From Kosakonia sp. SMBL-WEM22 (GTDB taxonomy: Bacteria; Pseudomonadota; Gammaproteobacteria; Enterobacterales; Enterobacteriaceae), in the NCBI RefSeq assembly GCF_014490785.1, contig NZ_CP051488.1, positions 124,001-188,000 of the forward strand: a stretch of DNA of 64,000 nt. The letters are read 5' to 3'. Shown piece by piece: positions 1-9,334 of the stretch. Position numbers and translations under genes: made by a program. Every line of letters starts with the position of its first letter. Position 1 is the first letter of the stretch. Below the pieces are notes generated by a model. That model was given only the letters and a program-made list of their open reading frames with translations. It made no database searches and was not told where the DNA came from.

Positions 1-632
1 TCAATAAGCTGCTTCGCCAGTTCGGCGTAGTGGTAGTGTGGCCAGCGTTTCGCCGGGCCAAACTCCGCGCCGGGACAAAAACCGATCATCGGACGTTCAG
101 CTGCAAGATCAAAAGTGGCGCACATCTGCAGTTTTTCACTCTCATTAACCTGCAACTGTGGCCAGAGTAGCGGCTGCGGCAGATCTTTCGCCGAGCGCAT
201 CACGCCTTTGTCATACGCCAGCGCAACATAGCGCTCCACCATCAGCGGCCAGGCTTGCTTATCCAATACTCGCGCATCGTTAAGTACGCCATAGCGCATT
301 TCACCGCGCCAGCCGGTACGGTGTGGAATGCCGGCAAAGAAGGGAACAAGGGCGGATTTAAAGGAGTTAGGTAGCACGTAGGCGCGATCGTAACGGCGTT
401 CGCGCAAGCTGTGCCCCAGCTTACGGCGGGCACCAATCTCCAGCGCGCCGTGACCGAGCGGCATCGGGATCGCCTCGTTAACTTCCGGCATGCGCGATAA
501 AAGCGGACGGCACCACGCGGGTGCCATCACATCAATTATCGCCTGGGGAAAGCGCGCCTTCAGCGTGCGGTAAAGACTTTGCGACATCATCATGTCGCCT
601 ACCCAGGAGGGTCCAATGACCAGAATTTTCAT
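1..632 (-). CDS. waaF: ADP-heptose--LPS heptosyltransferase II, C-terminus cut by the window edge
   Basis: Adds the second L-glycero-D-manno-heptose to the LPS inner core at the cytoplasmic face of the inner membrane. About 210 N-terminal residues are visible, beginning MKILVIGPSWVGDMMMSQSL, the typical GT9 heptosyltransferase start with the glycine-rich GPSWVGD loop. Further in, FCPGAEFGPAKRWP is a well conserved WaaF segment. The family is about 348 residues, so roughly 40% lies beyond base 1. The start codon sits 2 nt after the hldD stop, so the two are one operon, as in E. coli waaD-waaF-waaC. The ORF is open across the whole visible part. Identification is from recall of the E. coli sequence. 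Confidence 0.95.
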   Translation of the reverse strand, partial: MKILVIGPSWVGDMMMSQSLYRTLKARFPQAIIDVMAPAWCRPLLSRMPEVNEAIPMPLGHGALEIGARRKLGHSLRERRYDRAYVLPNSFKSALVPFFAGIPHRTGWRGEMRYGVLNDARVLDKQAWPLMVERYVALAYDKGVMRSAKDLPQPLLWPQLQVNESEKLQMCATFDLAAERPMIGFCPGAEFGPAKRWPHYHYAELAKQLI

Positions 633-634
633 AC

Positions 635-1567
635 TTACGCGTCGCGGTTTAGCCAGGCCATATATTCGCTTACACCTTCGGCCACGGTTTTAAACGGCTT
701 GTCGTAGCCCGCCGCGCGCAGGTTAGTAAGATCGGCCTGCGTAAATGCCTGATAGCGGCCTTTCAGCTTATCGGGGAACGGGATGTACTCAATGCTGCCT
801 TTTTTGTGGAAGGCGAGCGTAGCATCCGCCACGGCCTGGAAGGACTCCGCGCGGCCGGTACCGAGGTTATAAATACCGGAAACGCCGTTTTCCCAGAACC
901 AGAGATTGACCGCAGCCACATCGCCGACGTAGACGAAATCGCGTTTAAAGTTGTCGCTGCCTTCGAACAGTTTCGGGCTCTCGCCATTGTTCAACTGCGT
1001 GTTGAGATGGAAAGCGACGCTCGCCATGCTGCCTTTGTGCCCTTCACGCGGGCCATAGACGTTGAAATAGCGGAAGCCGACAATCGGCGAGTTCGCTTCC
1101 GGCAGAATGCCGCGCACATACTCATCGAACAGCATTTTTGAGTAGCCGTAGACATTGAGCGGTTTTTCATATTCGCGCGATTCAATAAAGTCCGAGGTGC
1201 GGCCGCCGTAGGTGGCTGCGGATGAAGCATACAGGAACGGAATTTCACGCTCCAGGCAGTAGTGCAGCAGCTCTTTGGAGTACTGATAGTTGTTCTCCAT
1301 CATGTACTTGCCATCCCACTCGGTGGTAGAGGAGCACGCGCCTTCGTGGAATACCGCTTCGATCTCGCCGAACTCTTCGCCAGACATAATCTGGATCAGA
1401 AAATCCTCTTTATCCATATAGTCGGCGATATGCAAGTCGACCAGATTGACAAACTTAGTGCCGTCTTTCAGGTTGTCCACCACCAGGATATCGGTGATGC
1501 CTTTGTCATTCAGGGCTTTAACGATATTACTGCCGATAAAACCCGCGCCGCCAGTGACGATGATCAT
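635..1567 (-). CDS. hldD: ADP-L-glycero-D-manno-heptose 6-epimerase
   Basis: Converts ADP-D-glycero-D-manno-heptose to the L-glycero form used by WaaC/WaaF for the LPS inner core; cytosolic. The protein is 310 residues, the E. coli length. An NADP-binding GGAGFIGSN loop lies at residues 6-14, and the short-chain dehydrogenase catalytic Tyr140 and Lys144 sit in NVYGYSK. It is the first gene of a minus-strand operon leading directly into waaF. The 214-bp gap to the divergent kbl gene must hold both promoters; I could not assign a sigma-factor-specific box there with confidence. Confidence 0.97.
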   Translation of the reverse strand: MIIVTGGAGFIGSNIVKALNDKGITDILVVDNLKDGTKFVNLVDLHIADYMDKEDFLIQIMSGEEFGEIEAVFHEGACSSTTEWDGKYMMENNYQYSKELLHYCLEREIPFLYASSAATYGGRTSDFIESREYEKPLNVYGYSKMLFDEYVRGILPEANSPIVGFRYFNVYGPREGHKGSMASVAFHLNTQLNNGESPKLFEGSDNFKRDFVYVGDVAAVNLWFWENGVSGIYNLGTGRAESFQAVADATLAFHKKGSIEYIPFPDKLKGRYQAFTQADLTNLRAAGYDKPFKTVAEGVSEYMAWLNRDA

Positions 1568-1781
1568 AACTGTACCTTTGCAAAATGAAGCGTTGAGACA
1601 ATCTCAGACACGAATAACTTTATCATACCACCACATTGCTGCCCCTTCAGCCATTCCCCAGGATAGGGGAGGGCTATGCGTGATTTATGCTGCAAAACGG
1701 ATAAGCAATGAAGCGTCATCTCGTATCAACGTATAGCTTTGGGTAATATGTGCCGAAATTTGCCCAGTCTGGAGAATTGCG

Positions 1782-2975
1782 ATGCGTGGGGATTTTTATC
1801 AACAGTTAACGGACGATCTGCAAACCGCACGTGCGGAAGGGTTGTTCAAAGAGGAACGCATTATCACGTCAGCACAGCAGGCTGATATCACCGTGGCGAA
1901 TGGTAGCCACGTCATCAACTTCTGCTCCAATAACTATCTTGGCCTTGCTAACCATCCGGAGCTTATTGCCGCCGCGAAAGCCGGTATGGATAGCCATGGT
2001 TTTGGTATGGCCTCGGTGCGCTTTATCTGCGGCACGCAGGATAGCCACAAAGCGCTGGAGAAGAAGCTGGCCGACTTCCTCGGCATGGAAGACTCGATTC
2101 TTTACTCCTCCTGCTTCGATGCTAACGGCGGGCTGTTTGAGACGCTGCTCGGCGCGGAAGATGCCATTATTTCCGATGCACTCAACCACGCCTCCATCAT
2201 TGACGGCGTGCGTCTGTGTAAAGCGAAGCGCTATCGCTACGCGAACAATGATATGCAGGAGCTGGAAGCCCGCCTGCAAGAGGCGCGCGAAGCGGGTGCC
2301 CGCCACGTGCTGATCGCTACCGATGGCGTCTTCTCAATGGATGGCGTGATCGCCAACCTGCAGGGTGTCTGCGACCTGGCGGATAAATATGATGCGCTGG
2401 TAATGGTTGATGATTCCCACGCCGTCGGTTTTGTCGGTGCCAACGGGCGCGGAACCCACGAATACTGTGACGTGATGGGCCGGGTTGACATCATTACCGG
2501 CACGCTTGGCAAAGCACTTGGCGGCGCGTCGGGTGGTTATACCGCCGCGCGTAAAGAGGTGGTGGAGTGGCTGCGCCAGCGCTCGCGCCCTTATCTCTTC
2601 TCCAACTCGCTGGCACCAGCGATTGTCAGCGCATCTATCAAAGTGCTGGAGATGCTGGAATCGGGCGGTGAGCTACGCGATCGCCTGTGGGCCAACGCCC
2701 GTCTGTTCCGCGAACAGATGAGCGCCGCGGGCTTTACGCTGGCGGGTGCCGATCACGCCATTATTCCGGTGATGCTTGGCGATGCCGTAGTGGCGCAAAA
2801 CTTTGCCCGCGAGCTGCAAAAAGAGGGTATTTACGTCACGGGATTCTTCTTCCCGGTGGTGCCGAAAGGCCAGGCGCGCATTCGTACACAGATGTCGGCG
2901 GCCCATACGCCTGAACAAATTGAACGCGCGGTAGCAGCCTTTACCCGCATTGGTAAACAACTGGGTGTGATCTGA
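1782..2975 (+). CDS. kbl: 2-amino-3-ketobutyrate CoA ligase (glycine C-acetyltransferase)
   Basis: PLP enzyme that cleaves 2-amino-3-oxobutyrate with CoA to glycine and acetyl-CoA, the second step of threonine degradation after Tdh. It has 397 residues and belongs to the alpha-oxoamine synthase family. The Schiff-base lysine is Lys244 in TGTLGKALGG; the DDSHAVGF segment before it supplies the conserved Asp/His of the cofactor pocket. The ATG follows TCTGGAGAATTGCG, a good ribosome-binding site. It is co-directional with tdh, 9 nt apart, so the two pathway enzymes form an operon. In E. coli this operon is leucine/Lrp controlled; no Lrp site can be called here. Confidence 0.97.
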   Translation: MRGDFYQQLTDDLQTARAEGLFKEERIITSAQQADITVANGSHVINFCSNNYLGLANHPELIAAAKAGMDSHGFGMASVRFICGTQDSHKALEKKLADFLGMEDSILYSSCFDANGGLFETLLGAEDAIISDALNHASIIDGVRLCKAKRYRYANNDMQELEARLQEAREAGARHVLIATDGVFSMDGVIANLQGVCDLADKYDALVMVDDSHAVGFVGANGRGTHEYCDVMGRVDIITGTLGKALGGASGGYTAARKEVVEWLRQRSRPYLFSNSLAPAIVSASIKVLEMLESGGELRDRLWANARLFREQMSAAGFTLAGADHAIIPVMLGDAVVAQNFARELQKEGIYVTGFFFPVVPKGQARIRTQMSAAHTPEQIERAVAAFTRIGKQLGVI

Positions 2976-2984
2976 GGACGTGAA

Positions 2985-4010
2985 ATGAAAGCGTTATCCA
3001 AACTGAAAGCGGAAGAGGGCATCTGGATGACCGATGTGCCGGAACCGGAAGTTGGGCACAACGATCTGCTGATTAAGATCCGCAAAACCGCAATTTGCGG
3101 TACCGATGTCCATATCTACAACTGGGACGAGTGGTCGCAAAAAACCATCCCGGTACCGATGGTGGTTGGTCATGAATACGTGGGTGAAGTGGTTGGGATC
3201 GGTCAGGAAGTGAAAGGCTTTAAGATCGGCGATCGTGTCTCCGGCGAAGGGCATATCACTTGTGGGCATTGCCGTAACTGCCGCGCGGGCCGCACCCATT
3301 TATGCCGTAATACCGTCGGCGTAGGCGTCAATCGTCCCGGCTGTTTTGCGGAGTATCTGGTGATTCCGGCCTTCAACGCCTTCAAAATCCCGGACAATAT
3401 CCCTGACGAACTGGCGTCAATTTTCGACCCGTTCGGTAATGCCGTGCATACGGCGCTCTCCTTCGATCTGGTGGGCGAAGATGTGCTGGTCTCCGGTGCA
3501 GGCCCTATCGGCATCATGGCCGCTGCCGTTGCTAAACACGTTGGTGCGCGCCATGTGGTAATTACCGATGTGAATGAGTATCGACTTGAGCTGGCACGCA
3601 AAATGGGCGTCACGCGCGCGGTAAACGTTGCCAAAGAGAACCTCACCGAAGTGATGGCGGAGCTGGGGATGACTGAAGGGTTCGACGTCGGGCTGGAGAT
3701 GTCCGGCGCGCCTGCGGCTTTCCGCACCATGCTCGACACCATGAACCACGGCGGGCGCATCGCCATGCTCGGTATTCCCCCTTCGGAGATGTCGATTGAC
3801 TGGAACAAAGTCATCTTCAAGGGGCTGCTTATCAAAGGGATTTACGGCCGTGAGATGTTTGAAACCTGGTATAAAATGGCGGCGCTGATCCAGTCCGGTC
3901 TCGACCTCTCACCCATCATCACTCACCGCTTCGGGATTGATGAATTTCAGCAGGGCTTTGATGCAATGCGTTCGGGTCAATCCGGTAAAGTCATACTGAG
4001 CTGGGATTAA
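2985..4010 (+). CDS. tdh: L-threonine 3-dehydrogenase
   Basis: Zinc-dependent NAD+ oxidoreductase that oxidises L-threonine to 2-amino-3-oxobutyrate, the substrate of the upstream Kbl. The protein has 341 residues. Catalytic zinc ligand candidates are Cys38 (AICGTD) and His63-Glu64 (VGHEY). The structural zinc cluster is Cys93, Cys96, Cys99 and Cys107. The Rossmann motif SGAGPIG lies near residues 168-174. All positions match E. coli numbering. Its stop is followed by a clear intrinsic terminator that closes the kbl-tdh operon. Confidence 0.97.
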   Translation: MKALSKLKAEEGIWMTDVPEPEVGHNDLLIKIRKTAICGTDVHIYNWDEWSQKTIPVPMVVGHEYVGEVVGIGQEVKGFKIGDRVSGEGHITCGHCRNCRAGRTHLCRNTVGVGVNRPGCFAEYLVIPAFNAFKIPDNIPDELASIFDPFGNAVHTALSFDLVGEDVLVSGAGPIGIMAAAVAKHVGARHVVITDVNEYRLELARKMGVTRAVNVAKENLTEVMAELGMTEGFDVGLEMSGAPAAFRTMLDTMNHGGRIAMLGIPPSEMSIDWNKVIFKGLLIKGIYGREMFETWYKMAALIQSGLDLSPIITHRFGIDEFQQGFDAMRSGQSGKVILSWD

Positions 4011-4015
4011 AAGAG

Positions 4016-4044
4016 TAAGGGCCAGATAATGGCCCTTATTTTTA
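4016..4044 (+). terminator. Intrinsic terminator of kbl-tdh
   Basis: An 8-bp perfect stem, TAAGGGCC and GGCCCTTA, with loop AGATAAT, is followed by TTTTT starting 5 bases after the tdh stop codon. It is the only strong hairpin-plus-T-run between tdh and waaH. Confidence 0.85.
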
Positions 4045-4231
4045 CGAAAAATCTCAAAGCTCATTATTAAATGTAAATTTTTGTCAGTGTCATAAATTCT
4101 TCGCAATTACGCAATACTTTTATTACGTCCTCTAAACCCTCTGGCTAATCTGAATAATCTTAGATCGCAGCGACGATGAAACTTAATCGCAACCGCTGTG
4201 TCTGAAAATTTACCTACTCACTCTACTCAAT

Positions 4232-4248
4232 CTTAATTTTTTCTTAAT
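4232..4248 (+). promoter_or_regulatory. PmrA/BasR box upstream of waaH
   Basis: The sequence is CTTAAT, five T, CTTAAT: two perfect direct hexamers separated by exactly 5 bp, which is the form described for PmrA (BasR) boxes. It lies 50 bp upstream of the waaH start in an AT-rich leader, with an A/T-rich possible -10 (TTAAAAAT) about 10 bp downstream. From memory, yibD/waaH belongs to the PmrA regulon in Salmonella and is a BasR target in E. coli. A PhoB-like half site, GTGTCATAAA, is present at 4087-4096, but its partner repeat is poor. Confidence 0.75.
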
Positions 4249-4297
4249 TAAAACAATTTAAAAATAGTCACTGTAATGACAATGAATCAGGTAATTA

Positions 4298-5332
4298 ATG
4301 ATGAATAGCCCTGGTAAACTTAGCGTTATTATCCCCCTCTACAATGCGGGCGATGATTTTGTACCTTGCATGGAATCTCTATTGTCGCAAACGTGGAGTG
4401 CCCTTGAAATCATCATCGTCAATGATGGTTCAACCGATCATTCTGCTGAAATAGCAGAGCGTTACGCAAAGAAGTATCCTCATATCCAGCTTATTCACCA
4501 GTGTAATGCCGGTGCCTCCGTGGCGCGTAACCGCGGTTTAACCTATGCCACAGGTGAATACATCGCGTTTGTCGATGCCGATGATATTGTTTATCCGCAA
4601 ATGTATGAAACGCTGATGAAAATGGCGCTGGAAGACGATCTTGACCTCGCGCAGTGCAACTCAGACTGGTGCGATCGGCAGAATGGCACTACCTGGCAAT
4701 CCATCCCGCTGGATCGCATTCGCTCCACTGGGGTGCTCAGCGGGCCTGAGTGGTTAAGAGTGGCGCTGGCAAGCCGCCGCTGGACGCACGTGGTGTGGAT
4801 GGGCGTTTATCGCCACGATGTGATTAAGCAAAATCGTATTGAATTTATTCCCGGGCTGCATCACCAGGATATTATCTGGAGCACCGAATTTATGTATAAC
4901 GCCAAACGCGTGCGTTATACCGAACAATCGTTATATAAATATTTTCTTCATGGCTACTCGGTCAGCCGTTTGAAGCGACAGGGATTAAAAAACCTTGCCT
5001 ATCAGCGTCATTACATGAAAATTACCCGCCTGCTGGAGAAACTAAATCGCGATTACGCTGACCGCATTGCAATATATCCCGAATTCCATCAACAAATTAC
5101 TTATGAAGCACTCCGCGTATGCCACGCGGTGCGAAAAGAGCCGGATGAAATAATACGCAGGCGTATGATTGCCGAAATATATGCATCGGGAATGTTTAAA
5201 CGTATGGTGAGTAATGTCCGCAGCCCTAAACTCGCTTATCAGGTGCTGCTGTGGTCACTGCGCCTGTATAAATGGCGGGACAAGAAAATGTCCCACCATC
5301 GTCTTGCCCGCAAAGCGGTGAAAATTTACTGA
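4298..5332 (+). CDS. waaH: LPS inner-core glycosyltransferase (GT2), UDP-glucuronate:LPS(HepIII)
   Basis: Formerly yibD. In E. coli WaaH adds glucuronic acid to heptose III of the LPS inner core under inducing conditions; cytoplasmic face of the inner membrane. It has 344 residues, equal to K-12 YibD. A GT-A fold is evident: the N-terminal LSVIIPLYNAGDD strand-loop, NDGSTD at 42-47 and a DADD metal/nucleotide motif at 93-96. The gene stands alone, with an AT-rich 250-bp leader carrying a perfect PmrA box. Its start could be either of two adjacent ATG codons. The stop is only 6 bp from the convergent yibQ stop. Confidence 0.93.
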   Translation: MMNSPGKLSVIIPLYNAGDDFVPCMESLLSQTWSALEIIIVNDGSTDHSAEIAERYAKKYPHIQLIHQCNAGASVARNRGLTYATGEYIAFVDADDIVYPQMYETLMKMALEDDLDLAQCNSDWCDRQNGTTWQSIPLDRIRSTGVLSGPEWLRVALASRRWTHVVWMGVYRHDVIKQNRIEFIPGLHHQDIIWSTEFMYNAKRVRYTEQSLYKYFLHGYSVSRLKRQGLKNLAYQRHYMKITRLLEKLNRDYADRIAIYPEFHQQITYEALRVCHAVRKEPDEIIRRRMIAEIYASGMFKRMVSNVRSPKLAYQVLLWSLRLYKWRDKKMSHHRLARKAVKIY

Positions 5333-5338
5333 AGCTGC

Positions 5339-6268
5339 TTACTTCCGGCCCCAGCCCTGCCACTGGTGCTGGAAGTACTGCACCAACGTACTTTCGCTGA
5401 TGCTCTCTCCCACCACGCTAAAGAAGCGGCTGGCATTTACCGGCTCTGGCTTCTGCTTCGCTTTACACACCTTCACACCCCGGAACGGATTGCGTGGTGG
5501 CGGCTGCGGCGCGTCAGGTTTGGCTGGCGTCGGGTTATCCACCTGCGGTTCATGAAGCAGGTCGCTTGGCCGCACGAGTGTAATGTCAGAGGGTAAGTTT
5601 GCCAGCGCCTGCTGCAATACACGCACGGTCGAAGGATGCGGGTGTCCGATGGCGATAGCCGAGCCGTTACGGCGTGCCAGCGCGACGGCACGGTCGAACT
5701 GACGGCGAATATCACCCTCATTCTGCGTATCGTCGAGGAACACTTTGCGCTTAATCACCTTCACCCCAGTGCCGGAGGCGGCGCGCATCGACTGGCTATT
5801 GCCGATGGTCATGCTGTCGAGAAAGTAGAGGTTATAGCGCTCCAGCGCCTGCATCACCTTTTGCATGCCAAACAGGCTGGAGGTCATGGCGCTGCCCATA
5901 TGGTTATTCAACCCAACGGCATAGGGCACCTTATTGACGGCCTCACTGATGATGCGTTCAATCTCTGCGCTGCCCATCTCCGGGCGCAGGGTATCTTTTT
6001 CCAGCGGCTGTTTGCTGAGCGGGGCCATCGGCAGATGAATCAGCACTTCGTGGCCGCTATTGTGCGCTTTGGTCGCCATGTCGCGGGCGTGGGTGGCATT
6101 TGGCAGCACCGCAACGGAGACCGCCTGCGGCATGGCCAGCACCTGGTTTTCTGTCTGGGGTCGGTAGCCAAAATCGTCGATAACGATGGCCAGTTTGCCG
6201 GCAAACACCGGCGAGGAGAGCGCCAGCACGCTGGCGAGAGTGATCACAATGCGGCGAAGTTGAAGCAA
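5339..6268 (-). CDS. yibQ: Divergent polysaccharide deacetylase family protein YibQ
   Basis: Periplasmic member of the divergent polysaccharide deacetylase family (DUF610); no proven substrate. A TTG start at 6268 is chosen: it is preceded by GGGAAG and gives a clean signal peptide (LQLRRIVITLASVLALSSP, cleavage after VFA). The longer reading from GTG at 6286 has no Shine-Dalgarno and overlaps envC. The mature protein begins GKLAIVIDDFGYR; this Asp-Asp corresponds to the metal-binding Asp of NodB-like enzymes. LIHLPMAP and AIGHPHPSTV hold the His residues expected in the site. It is the last gene of gpmI-envC-yibQ, suggesting a cell-envelope role. Confidence 0.9.
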   Translation of the reverse strand: MLQLRRIVITLASVLALSSPVFAGKLAIVIDDFGYRPQTENQVLAMPQAVSVAVLPNATHARDMATKAHNSGHEVLIHLPMAPLSKQPLEKDTLRPEMGSAEIERIISEAVNKVPYAVGLNNHMGSAMTSSLFGMQKVMQALERYNLYFLDSMTIGNSQSMRAASGTGVKVIKRKVFLDDTQNEGDIRRQFDRAVALARRNGSAIAIGHPHPSTVRVLQQALANLPSDITLVRPSDLLHEPQVDNPTPAKPDAPQPPPRNPFRGVKVCKAKQKPEPVNASRFFSVVGESISESTLVQYFQHQWQGWGRK

Positions 6269-6270
6269 AC

Positions 6271-7536
6271 CTATCTTCCCAACCACGGCTGTGGATTGAC
6301 CGCCTGGCCCTGACGGCGAATTTCAAAATAGAGTGAAGGCCGGCCCTGACCGCCACTGCTCCCGACGAGAGCTATCGGCTGGCCTGCGCGCACCTGCGCG
6401 CCAACGCTAACAAGGGCGCTTTGGTTATAACCATAAAGGCTCATATCGCCTTTGCCGTGCTCAACAACAACCACAAGGCCATAGCCCTGCAGCCAGTCGG
6501 CGAGGATCACGCGCCCGTCGGCGATGGCTTTGACTTCGCTGCCTTCAGACGCGCCGATAACAATGCCTTTCCACCGTAGCTCACCCTGCAACTGTTCGCC
6601 ATAACGATGGAGCAACGGGCCGCGAACCGGCCATATTGCCCGGCCCGCTGGTGAGCCCAGACCGCCGGTGCGGGACATTAGCGAGCGTTCACTCTCGGTC
6701 GGCTTATAGGTAGTGCCTTTGCGGCTGGCCTCGCTCTGCCGCTCACGCACCGCCTGCGCTTCACGCGCTTCGCGTTCGGCGCGGGCTTTAGCCGCCGCTT
6801 CTGCCCGGGCAAGGCGATCGCGCAGGCGCGATTCATTGGCACGCATCTCGCTAAGCTGCTGCTGCCCTTCCTGAATTGAGGATTCAAGCCCGGCAAGTGT
6901 CTTTTTACGCTCGTTTCGCGCCTGCTCCAGCTTCGCCTGCTGCGCCTGCTGCTCATAGAGCAGGGTCTGTTGCTGGCTCTGCTTCTCTTCAAGCTCGGCT
7001 TTTTGCGAAGCGACCTCTTCACGCGTCTGCTTAAGCTGCGCGATGGTCTCCTGACGGGCCTGGTTGAGATAGCCGAAGTAAGCCTGCAAACGCTGACCGC
7101 GCTGGCTCTCTTCACCACTCAACAGGAACTGGATACCGCTGTGCTCACCCTGACGAAACGCAGCATCGAGCTGCGCGGCAAGATTGCGCTCCTGCGACGC
7201 GCGCTGGCGCTCCAGCCTGGCGATGGAGGCGTTCATCTCATCAATCTGTTTATTGAGCACAGCCAGCGTGTTTTCGGTTTCATGCAGCTGGCGGGCGGCA
7301 GCGGAGATGGCCTCCTCCTGCGCTTTCAGCTGCGCGAGCAGGCCTGCGCGCTGCTGCTGCTGTTGGCGAACTGCGCGCTCTTTGGCGGCGATATCGGCCT
7401 GGATGGATTTGAGCTGATCGCGGTCATCCGCGTGGGCGGGAGCGGCGCACAGCAATGCGCCAGCGCTGAGTGCGCTGGCGCAGAGCAGAGGTCGGAGCCC
7501 GACCCATGTAATTGAAAAAATCGCCTTTCCCCTCAT
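6271..7536 (-). CDS. envC: Murein hydrolase activator EnvC
   Basis: Divisome-associated periplasmic factor that, recruited by FtsEX, activates the amidases AmiA and AmiB for septal peptidoglycan splitting. It has 421 residues: an N-terminal signal sequence ending in APAHA, a long Gln/Glu/Arg-rich coiled coil (about residues 38-260), then a C-terminal LytM (M23) domain from about residue 300. The LytM metal ligands are missing: the usual His/Asp site reads RWKGIVIGAS. This agrees with the known catalytically dead activator. The start lies 9 nt downstream of the gpmI stop, and the stop lies 2 nt upstream of the preferred yibQ TTG. Confidence 0.95.
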   Translation of the reverse strand: MRGKAIFSITWVGLRPLLCASALSAGALLCAAPAHADDRDQLKSIQADIAAKERAVRQQQQQRAGLLAQLKAQEEAISAAARQLHETENTLAVLNKQIDEMNASIARLERQRASQERNLAAQLDAAFRQGEHSGIQFLLSGEESQRGQRLQAYFGYLNQARQETIAQLKQTREEVASQKAELEEKQSQQQTLLYEQQAQQAKLEQARNERKKTLAGLESSIQEGQQQLSEMRANESRLRDRLARAEAAAKARAEREAREAQAVRERQSEASRKGTTYKPTESERSLMSRTGGLGSPAGRAIWPVRGPLLHRYGEQLQGELRWKGIVIGASEGSEVKAIADGRVILADWLQGYGLVVVVEHGKGDMSLYGYNQSALVSVGAQVRAGQPIALVGSSGGQGRPSLYFEIRRQGQAVNPQPWLGR

Positions 7537-7545
7537 GGGGAGCGA

Positions 7546-9090
7546 TTATTCCACGATGAACAGCGGCTTACCAGTCATCTCTTGCGGGATTTCCTCGCCC
7601 ATCAGCGACAGCATGGTCGGCGCGATGTCGGAAAGTTTGCCGCCAGAGCGCGCTTTCACCGTTTTGTCACCGACATAAATCAGCGGAACCGGAAGATTGG
7701 TGTGCGCCGTATGCGCCTGACCGGTTGATGGATCGCGCATCTGTTCAGCGTTACCGTGGTCGGCAGTAATCAGCAGCTGCCCGCCAACGGATTCAACGGC
7801 GCGGGTGACCTGCGCAATGCAGTTATCCAGCGCTTCCACTGCAGCGACCGCTGCATCAAACACGCCGGTATGGCCAACCATATCACCATTCGGGTAGTTA
7901 CAGATGATGGTGTCATATTTGCCGCCAGTAATGGCGGCGACCAGTTTTTCCGTCAGTTCGGCGGAGCTCATCTCTGGTTGCAGATCGTAAGTGGCAACTT
8001 TTGGCGAGTTGATCAGGATGCGGTCTTCGCCAGGGAACGGCTCTTCAACGCCGCCGTTAAAGAAGAAGGTGACATGGGCATACTTCTCCGTTTCGGAGAT
8101 GCGCAGCTGGGTGCGGTTTTTCTTCGCCATCCACTCGCCAAGGGTGTTGGCAAGAGAGGTCGGCGGGTAGGCCACGGCGGTTTTGATGTCGGCGGCGTAC
8201 TCAGTCAGCATGACGAAATCGAGCTTGACCACTTTTTTGCGCGCGAAGCCGTCAAAATCGGCGTTAACAAAGGCACGAGTGATTTCGCGGGCGCGGTCGG
8301 CGCGGAAGTTCATGAAAATCAGCGCGTCGCCATCTTCCATTGCCGCATCGGCCTGACCGGCAGCGCGAATGACCGTCGCTTTCACAAACTCGTCGTTTTC
8401 GTCGCGGGCGTAAGCGGCCTGCAGCCCGGCAACGGCGCTATCGAAGGTGAACTCCCCTTTGGCCTGCGTCATCAGGTCATACGCCTGTTCAACGCGATCC
8501 CAGCGGTTATCGCGATCCATGGCGAAGTAGCGACCAATAATCGAAGCCACGCGGCCTTTACCGAGGGCGGCGAATTTCTCTTCAAATTTTTTCAGTGAGG
8601 ATTCAGCGCTGCGCGGCGGCGTATCGCGGCCATCGAGGAAGGCGTGCAGGTAGATTTTTTCTGCGCCACGTTCGGCGGCCAGTTCGACCATCGCCATAAT
8701 GTGATCTTCATGGCTGTGTACGCCGCCTGCGGAGAGCAGGCCCATAATATGCACCGCTTTGCCGGCGCTGACGGCGTTATCCACCGCCCCGCGCAGTACC
8801 GGGTTAGTGAAGAAGGTGCGCTCTTTAATCTCAACGTCCAGGCGGGTTAAATCCTGGTAAACAATACGCCCGGCACCGAGGTTGACGTGCCCGACCTCGG
8901 AGTTGCCCATCTGGCGATCCGGCAGACCCACTTCCAGGCCGGAAGCATCAATCAGGGTATGCGGACGACTGGCCCACAGGCTATCCATCACCGGGGTCTT
9001 AGCGTTGAAAATGGCGTTATCTTGCTGATCTTCTCGATAGCCGTAGCCATCGAGAATCACCAGTACCATAGGTTTTTTTGAAACCGACAT
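7546..9090 (-). CDS. gpmI: 2,3-bisphosphoglycerate-independent phosphoglycerate mutase
   Basis: Manganese enzyme that interconverts 3- and 2-phosphoglycerate in glycolysis and gluconeogenesis; cytosolic (gpmM in E. coli). The protein has 514 residues from ATG 9090, which follows GAGGTTGTCGCA; an in-frame extension to 9171 lacks family similarity and is rejected. Alkaline-phosphatase-like motifs are LVILDGYG (metal Asp14), the phosphoserine Ser64 in MGNSEVGH, and ITADHGNAE near the C-terminus. It is the first gene of the operon with envC and yibQ. The 244-bp gap to yibN must hold divergent promoters. Confidence 0.97.
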   Translation of the reverse strand: MSVSKKPMVLVILDGYGYREDQQDNAIFNAKTPVMDSLWASRPHTLIDASGLEVGLPDRQMGNSEVGHVNLGAGRIVYQDLTRLDVEIKERTFFTNPVLRGAVDNAVSAGKAVHIMGLLSAGGVHSHEDHIMAMVELAAERGAEKIYLHAFLDGRDTPPRSAESSLKKFEEKFAALGKGRVASIIGRYFAMDRDNRWDRVEQAYDLMTQAKGEFTFDSAVAGLQAAYARDENDEFVKATVIRAAGQADAAMEDGDALIFMNFRADRAREITRAFVNADFDGFARKKVVKLDFVMLTEYAADIKTAVAYPPTSLANTLGEWMAKKNRTQLRISETEKYAHVTFFFNGGVEEPFPGEDRILINSPKVATYDLQPEMSSAELTEKLVAAITGGKYDTIICNYPNGDMVGHTGVFDAAVAAVEALDNCIAQVTRAVESVGGQLLITADHGNAEQMRDPSTGQAHTAHTNLPVPLIYVGDKTVKARSGGKLSDIAPTMLSLMGEEIPQEMTGKPLFIVE

Positions 9091-9334
9091 TGCGACAACC
9101 TCATGCTCTGAAGAGAAAAATTTGCGTAATTTTACTACAGCTGAATCGATCAAATAGCCGCAGAAGATCAAAGAAAGGGGTCACGTGGGGGGATGTTTTG
9201 CACCGCGTTGTTTATTTTTTTCGTAACACGCCGCAGAAAATGCAATCCATCGCGCTCGCTGGCTGTATTTGCCCAACTGCGCAGGTATACTCCTTGCTGG
9301 TTTTTAATCACTTAGTCGGGAGCTGTTACCCCAG

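Noticed and set aside
4087..4107. Full Pho box upstream of waaH
   Set aside because: Only one half (GTGTCATAAA) matches well; the second 11-bp repeat is poor, so it is mentioned only as a half site.
6253..6286. GTG start of yibQ at 6286
   Set aside because: No Shine-Dalgarno and a longer overlap with envC; the TTG at 6268 gives a better signal peptide and a GGGAAG site.
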